Origin: an uncultured Acidobacteriaceae bacterium
GTDB lineage: Bacteria > Acidobacteriota > Terriglobia > Terriglobales > Acidobacteriaceae
Assembly: GCA_903849645.1 (NCBI GenBank)
Contig: CAINJJ010000046.1
Coordinates: 98,412 to 162,411 of the forward strand
Length of the DNA stretch: 64,000 nt
Direction of reading: 5' to 3'
Position 1 is the stretch's first letter. The number at the start of each line of letters is the position of its first letter. The position numbers were made by a program, and so were the translations under genes. Positions 22,648-32,648 of the stretch are shown piece after piece. Below the pieces are notes generated by a model. The model did no database searches and was not told the origin of the DNA. It saw only the letters and a program-made list of their open reading frames with translations.

Positions 22648-23613
22648 TCAATCCACGCCCAGCGCCATGCGCACTTCATCTTCAGCGTCTTTGGTTGTTC
22701 GCCGTTTCACGGTGTAGACCGTGGTCGATTCGACCTGTTCGCCTGCCTGCAGCGATGTCAGCGGCCCCAGAGTCTCCAACTCGACATACTTTGCGGGATC
22801 AGGATTGGTGTAAATCTCGGTGACGCATCCGCCATCGGGATAGGCTCCCTCCTGGGCCTTCACCTCGATGCGCGTCACGCAATCCCGTCCCACCCATGCG
22901 AGCTTTCCGCCCTCGCTGCCGACCTTGACAAACTCTCGCGTCGAGCGTCCGAAGCAAGCACAGCCCGCATCCACCATCAACCCCGCCGGCTCTCCCGGCA
23001 GCAGCCGCTTCAAGCCACCCGCAAACGAAGGGTCCCTGGCGGTGAGCATTCCCATCCGCTCCGGCTCCTCCATCTGCGTAATCGTCCATACAGCCACTTG
23101 CACGGCATCTCCGCATACCTTGTGATACTCGTTGCGGATGCGCATTGAAGGATGCCCCGGCGGCAGTTCAATGGTGCGGACAACGCGGATGCCGTAGCTC
23201 GTATCCACTTGCGAAGTGAGCGTCACGCCGTTTTCGCGTGCCGCGCACTCCATCGCCTGCGCGTCAAACCCTTGGGGCGGAGGCCATACGCGGCCCTGCC
23301 GGCCCGGCCAATCGCTCTGCGGCGCGGGCCAGCACTTGTCCCCGCCAAAGTTCATCCACTCGTGCGAAGCATCGCTGTGCACTTGTCCGTCGAGAGTGCG
23401 GTTCTCCCAGAAGACGACCGCGGCCGCGCCAATCAGCCCAAACTGCATCACGCGCCCGATGGCCGGAACGATCACGGCTTCCACCAGGCCGTTGCTTACG
23501 CGAAAGCAATCGGCCCAGCCATGATAGTCCACAGGCTCAATCGAGATGCCCGTCGGGGGGGCTGCCAACCCCTGGGCAATCGTGGCTCCGCCGCGGTCTT
23601 TCAAGCTGTCCAA
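22648..23613 (-). CDS. DUF4380 family protein (aldose-epimerase-like fold)
   Basis: 321 residues from a TTG start; no better start is visible before the conserved region. It begins with VDYHGWADCFRVSNGLVEAVIVPAIGRVMQFG, a pattern of DUF4380 proteins related to galactose mutarotase-like beta-sandwiches. It also has FWENRTLDG and FGGDKCWPAPQSDWP. There is no signal peptide. Active-site residues cannot be assigned; a role in sugar mutarotation or binding is inferred from fold and context. It is the last gene of the minus-strand arm with the SSS transporter (97-base gap) and the GH9 enzyme. Confidence 0.7.
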   Translation of the reverse strand: MDSLKDRGGATIAQGLAAPPTGISIEPVDYHGWADCFRVSNGLVEAVIVPAIGRVMQFGLIGAAAVVFWENRTLDGQVHSDASHEWMNFGGDKCWPAPQSDWPGRQGRVWPPPQGFDAQAMECAARENGVTLTSQVDTSYGIRVVRTIELPPGHPSMRIRNEYHKVCGDAVQVAVWTITQMEEPERMGMLTARDPSFAGGLKRLLPGEPAGLMVDAGCACFGRSTREFVKVGSEGGKLAWVGRDCVTRIEVKAQEGAYPDGGCVTEIYTNPDPAKYVELETLGPLTSLQAGEQVESTTVYTVKRRTTKDAEDEVRMALGVD

Positions 23614-23710
23614 CCTTTCGCGTATCGCGCAGAGTTCAATGTTGCTGAGGCTTCACCAGCGTGCAGAAGGTGGCCTCACTCTTCCGATGCGCGCCTCCAC
23701 CTTTCCATCT

Positions 23711-25582
23711 CTAGACATCCAGGGCTGCCACCTTGTCGGTCTCCACTTCGCGCACCGCCAGATGGTCATACCATGTGAACTTGAGAATCGCCGAAGTGCC
23801 CAGAACCACCGCCAGCGTCATTGCCGCGCGTGCGAACTCCTGAATGACGATGTAAAGCGGCAGCGCCACCAGCGCCACCTGCCACACAATGCCCACTGCG
23901 ATGTTGAACATGTCGCGGGCAAAGTCCTTGTTGCGTTGGAAGCCGGGGTCCTCTGCCAGCACCTTCTTCAGCACCGGCCCCCAGAATCCCCACGGCCGCA
24001 CGCGCCGGTAAAAGTCCATCAGCACCGCGTCGTCTTCCGCCTTGGTCAGCAGAGTGCCCACCAGGCAGCCGGTCACAGAGATCACCAACACCAGCGGGAA
24101 CACGATCACCACCTCCGTGCTGATGGAGTTGTTGGCCACCAACCGCTGCACAAACGGAATCTGCGCCATAATCTTTGGCAGCAAAACGGCAGGCGCGATG
24201 CCGGTCACCATGCCCCAGAAATATCCCCAGCCGTTGAAGCGCCACCAATACCACTTCATCACGTTGGCAGCCATGTACCCGCCCCACAGCCCCGAGACGA
24301 TCCAGATCACCACGGAGTTCACCGAGTCCACATTCCAGCCGATCAAGACGCCAACCACCACTACCGCAAAAGATGCGAGATAGCTCAGGCGGACGTAGGT
24401 CTTCTGCGATGCGTTGGGGTTGATGAAGCGCTTGTAGATGTCGTTGACAAAGTAGGGCGGCGCGGCATTGACCGTGGCCGCAAAGTTGGACATGAAGGCC
24501 GCGAGCAATCCGGCAATCAAAAAACCCAGCAGGCCCACGGGGACGAACTGCCCCAGCGCATAGGGCAGCACTTTTTCAAAGTCCAGATTGGTCCCCATCG
24601 CGCGCAGGTTCGGGCTGTAGAAGGCCGCCGCAAGCACCGTGAGACCAATCACCAGAAAGTAGCGAGGAGGCGTCAGCACGATGTTGACCCACGCGCTCAT
24701 CATCGAGGCCTCGCGCGGGTTCTTCGCGGAGAGAATCCGCTGCATGTCGTAGTTGGGCGCCGGACCCGCTGCCGAGATCGGGATGCCCTTGAACAGCAGC
24801 ATGACCACAAAGAACCCGAACAGGCCATACCCGTCCTGGGCAATCTTCTCCTTCGCGGCTGGAAGCAGATTGACCCAGTCCAGGTTCAACTGCCAGCCGA
24901 AGAAGACATTGTCCCAGCCCACTGGAACGCACCGCCGCAGCATCTCCGGCGCCACCTTGCTCATGGCGATGATGCCCACCGCAAACGAGGCGATCGACAG
25001 GATGAAGAACTGCACCACTTCAGTGATCACCACGCTGATCATGCCGCCCTTGATTACATAGATGGCCGTGATCGCAATCAGGATCAGCGCGTATTGATTG
25101 GCTGAAAGGTGCCAGGGCAGAAATGTCTCGGCAAATTTGCCGATCCCCTTGAAGGCATAACTGAAGAATCCGATGATGCTGACGAAGGCATAGATCACCA
25201 CGATCAGGTGCGACATCTGCGCCCCGCGCCCGGTGCCGAAGCGGGTCTTGATCCACTCCGCGCCCGTCATCACGTTCGAGCGCCGCAACCATGCCGACAG
25301 GTACACCATCAGAAAGATCTGGTTGAACGTCGGCCAGAGCCAGGGAATCCATACGCTCTTCAGGCCGTAGACAAACATCCAGGAGACCAGCAGCATGGTG
25401 CCGCTGATATCAAACATTCCCGAGGCGTTGGAGATGCCCAGCACATACCACGGCATCTTGTTGCCGCCCAGAAAATACGCCTGCATGTTTTGCGAGGCGC
25501 GATGCGAAACCCAGTAGCCGATGAACACCGTGCTCAAGAGGTAGGCAACGATGATCACTATATCCAGTGCATGAAGATGCAT
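23711..25582 (-). CDS. Sodium:solute symporter (SSS family)
   Basis: 623 residues with about 14 predicted membrane helices starting at LDIVIIVAYLLSTVFIGYWV. Early features include YFLGGNKMPWYVLGISNASGMFD, the N-terminal SSS signature where the second helix supplies substrate and Na+ ligands. Helix 5-like and 8-like segments follow (VIKGGMISVVITEVVQFF; GLLGFLIAGLLAAFMSNFAATVNA). The C-terminal region is extended. It is expected to import a sugar or sugar acid with Na+. Its place between GH9 and DUF4380 suggests uptake of a cellulose- or hemicellulose-derived product. Substrate specificity cannot be read from the sequence. Confidence 0.85.
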   Translation of the reverse strand: MHLHALDIVIIVAYLLSTVFIGYWVSHRASQNMQAYFLGGNKMPWYVLGISNASGMFDISGTMLLVSWMFVYGLKSVWIPWLWPTFNQIFLMVYLSAWLRRSNVMTGAEWIKTRFGTGRGAQMSHLIVVIYAFVSIIGFFSYAFKGIGKFAETFLPWHLSANQYALILIAITAIYVIKGGMISVVITEVVQFFILSIASFAVGIIAMSKVAPEMLRRCVPVGWDNVFFGWQLNLDWVNLLPAAKEKIAQDGYGLFGFFVVMLLFKGIPISAAGPAPNYDMQRILSAKNPREASMMSAWVNIVLTPPRYFLVIGLTVLAAAFYSPNLRAMGTNLDFEKVLPYALGQFVPVGLLGFLIAGLLAAFMSNFAATVNAAPPYFVNDIYKRFINPNASQKTYVRLSYLASFAVVVVGVLIGWNVDSVNSVVIWIVSGLWGGYMAANVMKWYWWRFNGWGYFWGMVTGIAPAVLLPKIMAQIPFVQRLVANNSISTEVVIVFPLVLVISVTGCLVGTLLTKAEDDAVLMDFYRRVRPWGFWGPVLKKVLAEDPGFQRNKDFARDMFNIAVGIVWQVALVALPLYIVIQEFARAAMTLAVVLGTSAILKFTWYDHLAVREVETDKVAALDV

Positions 25583-25693
25583 GTCGAACCCTCAACTTCC
25601 GCGCGGCGCCGCCGGCAGACGCGTGCATCGCCCGCCAGTCATGCCCCGAACCTTTGATTCGTCCTGTTCCCGGACTTCAGCTCCAGTCGATCC

Positions 25694-27460
25694 TTACTGC
25701 AACTCCCCAGCCAACAGAAACACCAGCGACGCCTGCCAGTTGATCGCAATCTCATTGCTTGCGTAAGAGGCCAACTGATCGGCATACACCTTTGCCGGCG
25801 GCAAATCCTTGGGCAGCGCGGCCAGCACCGCATCCTGCCGTCCCGCATTTGGCCCGCCTGACAACAGTCCCGGCCACGGCCCGCTCTGCTTGCCGTCGCC
25901 GCTCGGCCGGTGATGCGGATGCTCCACCGCGTGCTCGCCCAACTGCGTTACCCAACTCAGTGAAAACGTGTTGCGCCCCAGCAGGTAGTGCAGGTTGTCG
26001 CGTGCTGTATCCACAAAGCGCTTGTCTGGATGCAGAGCGTTCGCCACCAGCAGATACATCCCATAGCCCGCGGCCACGCCATTCGAGCCCCACACATAAT
26101 CCTTGGCCTGCATGCTCACGCGATACGGGTTCGCGTGCGTCCGCTCCACTACCGCCTCTGCCGCCGCGCGCGTCCGGCTTCGAATCGCAGCGACAACACT
26201 CGCATCCGCGCCCTTGCGGCCCGCAAGCGCATAGGCCCACAGTCCCATCGGCGCTACGGAAGCCCAGTTCTCGGCCGGTGGCGAATCCAGCGCGGGAAGA
26301 AACTCCGCATACTGCTTCACAAAGAAGGCGTTGTATGCCGGCTCGCCCGTCGTGCGGCCAAGCTCCGCCGCCGCCCACAGCCGCTCGTCCTTGCAGTTGC
26401 CGTCGCCGTACTCGCCGGTGCTCACGCCCGCCGGATTCTTGAATGTGACCTCGGGATTCTTCTCCGTCCAAGCCCATGCGCGCCTTGCGGCTTCAAGAGA
26501 CTCCGCGGCAAACTTCGCGTCAAACGGCTTGTAGACGCGCGCCGCAATCGCAGCCACCGCCGCCAGGTCCGCCGTGGCGCAGGTGCTCTTATAGGGCGCC
26601 GCGCCGGTCCCAATCACAAGGCTCGGCAGCGTGTCATCCTCGGGAGCCACAAAGCCGGGAAAGTGCTCGCTCGTCTGCTTGTGCCAGACACCCCCGTCCG
26701 CGTCCTGCATCTTCAGCATCCACTCCAGGTTCCAGCGCGCCTCATTCAAAATGTCGGGCGTGCCATTCCCGCTTTCGGGGATATGGAGCGAGATGCTCTT
26801 GAGCCTTTCTCCGAAGATCTCCCACGCCCACAAGAGCGTGCCCGTGCTGATGCCGGAGTTCACCACGTAGCGTCCGTAGTCGCCCGCGTCGTGCCAGCCG
26901 CCCACGTTGTCGCGCGGTCCGCTCGTCCCCGCGCTCGCATGGAACGCGCCATGCAGATGGCAGATGCCATGGGAGTAGCCGGGAAACTCTGGCCCCATAT
27001 CCACCGCCGTTCCGCAGCGCTGCCCATAAAAGCCGCGCATGGCCAGCGTGTATGCCCGTTCAAACACGTTGCCGCCCACGGTGAAGTTCCAGCTCCGCCC
27101 GACTCCCGGAACGTTCAGATAAAACGTGCCCGCCTCGCGAAGCTCGGAGAAGTCCGCTGCCTGCACCGTGTCGCCGCTCAAGGGGTCCATGCGCCCTTGA
27201 TCCAGCGCGCGCTGCATCACTACCGCTCCATCTTTTGAGCGTCGAATCTCGAAGCTGCCGGCCTTGGCTCCCACCAGGGCCACCTTGAGCCCGTCCAGCG
27301 GATAGCCCACCTGGTCCACCTTGATGGCGGTCACCGGGTTGGCGTTCTCAGCCGCGCCGGCCATCAGTCCGGCGCCGAGCAATGCGGACACGGCAAGCAA
27401 AAAGAGCCACGCCAAAGCGGAGCGCGCGCCAAGGAATGCGGGAAGCAGGGAACTGGCCAT
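25694..27460 (-). CDS. GH9 family endoglucanase/cellodextrinase-like hydrolase, exported
   Basis: 588 residues with a hydrophobic N-terminal signal sequence. A CelD-type Ig domain (about 42-135; KVDQVGYPLDGLKVALV) precedes the (alpha/alpha)6 GH9 catalytic domain. Catalytic motifs are present: the Asp pair in GGWHDAGDYGRY (about 190), the HHRPSG substrate motif (about 515), and the acid Glu in SNEIAINWQ (about 568). It hydrolyses beta-1,4-glucan or related linkages outside the cytoplasm. It leads the minus-strand arm (SSS transporter 111 bases downstream) and is divergent from the GH94 operon, so breakdown, uptake and phosphorolysis are linked. Confidence 0.9.
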   Translation of the reverse strand: MASSLLPAFLGARSALAWLFLLAVSALLGAGLMAGAAENANPVTAIKVDQVGYPLDGLKVALVGAKAGSFEIRRSKDGAVVMQRALDQGRMDPLSGDTVQAADFSELREAGTFYLNVPGVGRSWNFTVGGNVFERAYTLAMRGFYGQRCGTAVDMGPEFPGYSHGICHLHGAFHASAGTSGPRDNVGGWHDAGDYGRYVVNSGISTGTLLWAWEIFGERLKSISLHIPESGNGTPDILNEARWNLEWMLKMQDADGGVWHKQTSEHFPGFVAPEDDTLPSLVIGTGAAPYKSTCATADLAAVAAIAARVYKPFDAKFAAESLEAARRAWAWTEKNPEVTFKNPAGVSTGEYGDGNCKDERLWAAAELGRTTGEPAYNAFFVKQYAEFLPALDSPPAENWASVAPMGLWAYALAGRKGADASVVAAIRSRTRAAAEAVVERTHANPYRVSMQAKDYVWGSNGVAAGYGMYLLVANALHPDKRFVDTARDNLHYLLGRNTFSLSWVTQLGEHAVEHPHHRPSGDGKQSGPWPGLLSGGPNAGRQDAVLAALPKDLPPAKVYADQLASYASNEIAINWQASLVFLLAGELQ

Positions 27461-27591
27461 CGTTTAAGACTTCGCCTCGCGGGACCACCCGGTCTGTCTC
27501 CAGGGTCGCAGAATCCTCTCACATCCCCGTGAACTCTGGCAACGATTCCAGACACATCGTTTGGGTGTCGAGCGCCTTCCGGCGCAGAGGA

Positions 27592-27622
27592 TTGTTTACT
27601 TCCGCGCCGCGTCAAGTATAAT
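27592..27622 (+). promoter_or_regulatory. Candidate promoter of the GH94 operon
   Basis: A perfect TATAAT (27617-27622) follows TTGTTT (27592-27597) at 19 bases, slightly long. The leader to the GH94 start is about 100 bases. Within it, AAACGTTT (27662-27669) is an 8-bp palindrome with a central CG, as in LacI-family operators, though its flanks are only partly symmetric. Confidence 0.5.
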
Positions 27623-27731
27623 CGCGTTTCGTTTTCCGGAGTTGACAAAAATGCTCTGGAAAAACGTTTGACTGGCCCTTCACCATGAGAGCTCGCTCCG
27701 GGCGGGAAGGCCATGCAATGGAGAAGTCCAG

Positions 27732-30176
27732 ATGAACTACGGCCATTTCGACGACCAGAACCGCGAGTACGTCATCACTCGCCCCGACACCCCGCTGCCC
27801 TGGATCAACTACCTCGGCTGCCAGGCCTATTTCGGCATCATCTCCAACACCGCCGGCGGTTACTCCTACTACCGCGACGCCCGCCTGCGCCGGCTTACCC
27901 GCTACCGCTACAACAACGCCCCCATGGACCTGGGCGGACGCTATATCTATATGCGCGACAATCAGTCCGCGGAGTTCTGGTCTCCCTCCTGGCAGCCCAC
28001 GCGCCATGAACTCGAGGACTACTCCTCCCGCCACGGCATGGGCTACTCCATCATCGGCTCGACCTACGCCGGCATCGAGGCGCGCACCCGCTACTTCGTT
28101 CCACTCGATGAGAATCTCGAAGTGTGGCAGCTCACCATCACCAATCACCGCGCCACCCCCGCGCAACTCTCGGCCTTTGCCAGCATCGAGTTCTGCCTAT
28201 GGGACGCGCAGGACGACGCCACCAACTACCAGCGCAACTTCAACACCGGCCAGGTTGAAGTTGAAGATGGCGTCATCTATCACAAGACCGAATACCGCGA
28301 GCGCCGCAACCACTTCGCCTGGTTCGCCTGCTCGCAGCCCGGCGCGGGCTTTGATACGCAGCGCGAGGCCTTTCTCGGCCGTTATCGCGGCTGGGACAAC
28401 CCCGCCGCCGTCCAGGCCGGCCAGTTGACCAACTCCATCGCCAACGGCTGGCAGCCCATGGGCGCGCATCAGGTCAACCTCGAACTCGCTCCCGGCGAGA
28501 GCCGCCAAATCGTCTTTGTCCTCGGCTACCACGAGAACCCTGTCGATCAAAAGTTCGATCCGCCTCAGTCGCAGACCATCAACAAGGCCACCGTCAAGCC
28601 CGTCATTGCCCGCTATCTCGATGCCGCGGCAGCCGATGCCGCCTTTGAAAAGCTACGCCAATACTGGGCCGATACGCTCGGCATCTTCCAGGTCTCCACG
28701 CCCGACGTACACACCAACCGGATGGTCAACATCTGGAACGCCTACCAGTGCATGGCCACCTTCAACATGTCCCGCTCCGCCTCGTTCTATGAGTCGGGCA
28801 TCGGCCGCGGCCTCGGCTTCCGCGACTCCAATCAAGATTTGCTCGGCTTCGTCCACATGGTCCCGGCGCGCGCCCGCGAACGCATCCTTGACCTTGCCGC
28901 CACGCAGTTGCCCACAGGCGGCGCCTATCACCAGTACCAGCCGCTGACCAAGCGCGGCAACAACGACATCGGCGGAGGCTTCAACGACGACCCCCACTGG
29001 CTCATCATCGGCGTCTCGGCGTATCTCAAAGAGACCGCTGACTTCAGCATCCTCGATGAGCCGGTGCCCTTTGACAACGAACCGGGCTCCGAGGCGCCGC
29101 TCTATGAGCACCTCCGCCGCAGCTTCCTTTACACACTCGAACGCCTCGGCCCTCACGGCCTGCCCCTCATCGGCCGCGCCGACTGGAACGACTGCCTCAA
29201 CCTCAACTGCTTCTCTGACACTCCGGGCCAGTCCTTCCAGACCACCACCAACAAGGAAGGCAAGGTCGCCGAGTCCGTCTTCATCGCCGGCCTCTTTGTC
29301 CACGCCGGCCGCGAGCTTGCCGCAATCGCAACCCGCCGCGGACTTGCCAAGGAAGCGGCCACATACCTTGCCGAAGTCACAAGCATGGAGAAAGTCATCC
29401 TGGCCCATGGCTGGGATGGCGAGTGGTTCCTACGCGCCTACGACGACTTCGGCGCGAAGATTGGCTCCAAGGAATGTGAAGAGGGCAAGATCTTCATCGA
29501 GTCCAACGGCTACTGCGTCCTGGCCGGCATCGGCCTTGACGATGGCAAGGCCGCCAGCGCCATGGCCGCCACCGGCAAGCATCTGGCGACAGAACATGGC
29601 ATCGTCGTCCAGCAGCCGGCGTACTCCCGCTACTATCTCAACCTCGGCGAAATCTCCTCCTATCCGCCCGGATACAAGGAGAACGCCGGCATCTTCTGCC
29701 ACGTCAATCCCTGGGTCATGATCGGCGAGACGCGCCTCGGCCACGGCGACCTGGCTTTTGACTACTACACGCGCATCAACCCCTCCGCCCGCGAGCGCAT
29801 CGCCGACCTCCACCGCTGCGAGCCGTATGTCTACGCGCAGATGATAGCCGGCAAGGATGCTCCCACCTTTGGCGAGGCCAAGAACTCATGGCTCACCGGC
29901 ACCGCCGCCTGGAATTACTACGCCATCGTTCAATGGATTCTCGGCATCCGCACCACTCTCGACGGGCTTGAGATCGCGCCCGTCATCCCCGCGTCCTGGC
30001 CGGGATTCACCGCCACCCGCACCTTCCGCGGCGTCGTCTACAAGATCTCCGTCGAGCGCCAGGGCAGCGGCAACAACATCGCTCTCACCGTTGACGGCGC
30101 GCCGATTCAAGGCTCAGTCATTCCCCCTCCCGCCGAAGGGACAACCGAAGTCGTCATCGGGGGCATCCTTACTTAG
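27732..30176 (+). CDS. GH94 disaccharide phosphorylase (cellobiose phosphorylase-like)
   Basis: 814 residues, cytoplasmic, with a GGAGAAG ribosome-binding site. The N-terminal beta-sandwich begins MNYGHFDDQNREYVITRPDT and is followed by a helical linker and the (alpha/alpha)6 domain. GFRDSNQDLLGF carries the catalytic Asp near residue 365, and ADWNDCLNL the conserved substrate/phosphate site. Cellobiose-type phosphorylases convert a beta-linked glucosyl disaccharide and phosphate into glucose 1-phosphate and the acceptor. Cellobiose is most likely, but cellobionic acid or laminaribiose cannot be excluded. It is the first gene of an operon with an aldo/keto reductase 35 bases downstream. Confidence 0.9.
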   Translation: MNYGHFDDQNREYVITRPDTPLPWINYLGCQAYFGIISNTAGGYSYYRDARLRRLTRYRYNNAPMDLGGRYIYMRDNQSAEFWSPSWQPTRHELEDYSSRHGMGYSIIGSTYAGIEARTRYFVPLDENLEVWQLTITNHRATPAQLSAFASIEFCLWDAQDDATNYQRNFNTGQVEVEDGVIYHKTEYRERRNHFAWFACSQPGAGFDTQREAFLGRYRGWDNPAAVQAGQLTNSIANGWQPMGAHQVNLELAPGESRQIVFVLGYHENPVDQKFDPPQSQTINKATVKPVIARYLDAAAADAAFEKLRQYWADTLGIFQVSTPDVHTNRMVNIWNAYQCMATFNMSRSASFYESGIGRGLGFRDSNQDLLGFVHMVPARARERILDLAATQLPTGGAYHQYQPLTKRGNNDIGGGFNDDPHWLIIGVSAYLKETADFSILDEPVPFDNEPGSEAPLYEHLRRSFLYTLERLGPHGLPLIGRADWNDCLNLNCFSDTPGQSFQTTTNKEGKVAESVFIAGLFVHAGRELAAIATRRGLAKEAATYLAEVTSMEKVILAHGWDGEWFLRAYDDFGAKIGSKECEEGKIFIESNGYCVLAGIGLDDGKAASAMAATGKHLATEHGIVVQQPAYSRYYLNLGEISSYPPGYKENAGIFCHVNPWVMIGETRLGHGDLAFDYYTRINPSARERIADLHRCEPYVYAQMIAGKDAPTFGEAKNSWLTGTAAWNYYAIVQWILGIRTTLDGLEIAPVIPASWPGFTATRTFRGVVYKISVERQGSGNNIALTVDGAPIQGSVIPPPAEGTTEVVIGGILT

Positions 30177-30211
30177 CGTCTGCCATCCAATCGCATCTCA
30201 GGAGCATCATC

Positions 30212-31207
<996 letters not shown>

Positions 31208-31341
31208 TCTCGAACCACAGGCACCCTGACAGCCAGGCGCTTGGCCGGCGCCCTCCATTGCCACACCCCGCGCCCTTCAACTATCGTTCCTGTGGCGCGT
31301 CGGCGTGTCTTCCGACGTGCTGAAGAAGGGCAGTGCACCCC

Positions 31342-32610
31342 ATGAGCCTCTATTGCGCCACCGGAAGTGAAGAGACCGATCTCACGCCAGATCAGTTGAA
31401 TGATCTTCTGGTCGAGAGTCTCGCCGCATTGGGTCCGCGCGGCAGCGTGCTCGCCGTTCCGCCTGACCAGAGCCGCGCCCACTCCCGCGCCGGCGAACTC
31501 ACCTGCTATGCCTGGCGCTACTATGGCGACCGGCTCAAGGCCATCCTTCCCGCGCTCGGCACCCACACGCCCATGCAGCCGGCGCAGCTCGACCAAATGT
31601 TCCCCGGCGTGCCTCACTCGCTCTTCCGGGTCCACAACTGGCGCACCGATATTGAAACCCTGGGCGAGGTTCCCGCCGAATTCATTCGCGAGCAGTCCGA
31701 AGGCAAACTCGACTACTCATGGCCGGCGCAGGTCAACCAGCTCATCGCCCGCGGCCCCTTTGACCTCATCCTCTCCCTTGGCCAGGTCGTGCCCCATGAA
31801 GTCATTGGCATGGCCAACTACAACAAGAACATCCTGGTCGGCACCGGCGGCCGCGAAGGCATCAACCGCAGCCACTACCTGGGCGCGGTCTACGGCATGG
31901 AGCGCATCATGGGCCGCGCCGTCAATCCCGTGCGCAATGTGCTCAACTACGCCTCCGACCACTTCCTTCGCCACCTGCCCATCGTCTACGTGCTCACGGT
32001 TGTGGGCCGACGTGCCGATGGCGGGCTTGCCGTGCGCGGCCTCTTCATCGGCGACGATGTCGAGTGTTTTCACCGCGCCGCCGAACTTAGCCTCAAAGTT
32101 AACTTCGAGTTAGTCGACAAGCCCATTCAAAAAGCCGTCGTCTATCTCGATCCCCATGAGTTCCACTCCACCTGGCTCGGCAACAAGGCCGTCTACCGCA
32201 CCCGCATGGCTCTGGCCGATGGCGCGGAACTTATCATTCTCGCCCCCGGCGTTCGCGAGTTTGGTGAAGACCCGGCCATCGACCGGCTCATTCGCAAATA
32301 CGGCTACCGCGGAACCCCCGCCACGCTTGCCGCCGTCGAGGCCAATCCTGATCTGGCCGGCGACCTCAGCGCCGCGGCGCATCTCATCCACGGCTCCTCC
32401 GAGGGACGCTTCACCATCACCTGGTGCCCCGGCCAGCTCACGCGCGCAGAAGTCGAGGGCGTCGGCTTCCGCTACGCCGATCTCAGCGCCATGCTCGCTG
32501 TCTACGATCCGCACAAGCTCACCCACGGCTGCAACCGCATCGGCGGCGAAGACGTGTTCTTCATCGCCAACCCCGGCCTCGGGCTCTGGGCCCATCGCGA
32601 CCGCCTCTGA
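31342..32610 (+). CDS. LarA-type nickel-pincer racemase/epimerase homologue (DUF2088)
   Basis: 422 residues from the ATG at 31342; a GTG three codons earlier is possible. The key positions of LarA lactate racemase are recognisable: Arg in PDQSR (R45), His in LGTHTPM (H75), His in VVPHEVIG (H152), then Lys exactly ten residues on (K162, the lysine that anchors the NPN cofactor) and His 16 residues after that (H178, the nickel ligand). The protein should therefore bind the Ni-pincer cofactor made by LarB, LarC and LarE, none of which is in the window. Being in an operon with GH94, AKR and GH79 suggests a sugar-acid epimerase and not lactate racemase. Confidence 0.78.
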   Translation: MSLYCATGSEETDLTPDQLNDLLVESLAALGPRGSVLAVPPDQSRAHSRAGELTCYAWRYYGDRLKAILPALGTHTPMQPAQLDQMFPGVPHSLFRVHNWRTDIETLGEVPAEFIREQSEGKLDYSWPAQVNQLIARGPFDLILSLGQVVPHEVIGMANYNKNILVGTGGREGINRSHYLGAVYGMERIMGRAVNPVRNVLNYASDHFLRHLPIVYVLTVVGRRADGGLAVRGLFIGDDVECFHRAAELSLKVNFELVDKPIQKAVVYLDPHEFHSTWLGNKAVYRTRMALADGAELIILAPGVREFGEDPAIDRLIRKYGYRGTPATLAAVEANPDLAGDLSAAAHLIHGSSEGRFTITWCPGQLTRAEVEGVGFRYADLSAMLAVYDPHKLTHGCNRIGGEDVFFIANPGLGLWAHRDRL

Positions 32611-32648
32611 CCCGTCGCTTCTACGCCTTGCCATCACGAAAGGGCACC

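Noticed and set aside
32424..32648. 75-codon N-terminal extension of the GH79 gene
   Set aside because: It overlaps the LarA-like gene and is Arg/Pro-rich; the ATG at 32649 has a ribosome-binding site and yields a signal peptide.
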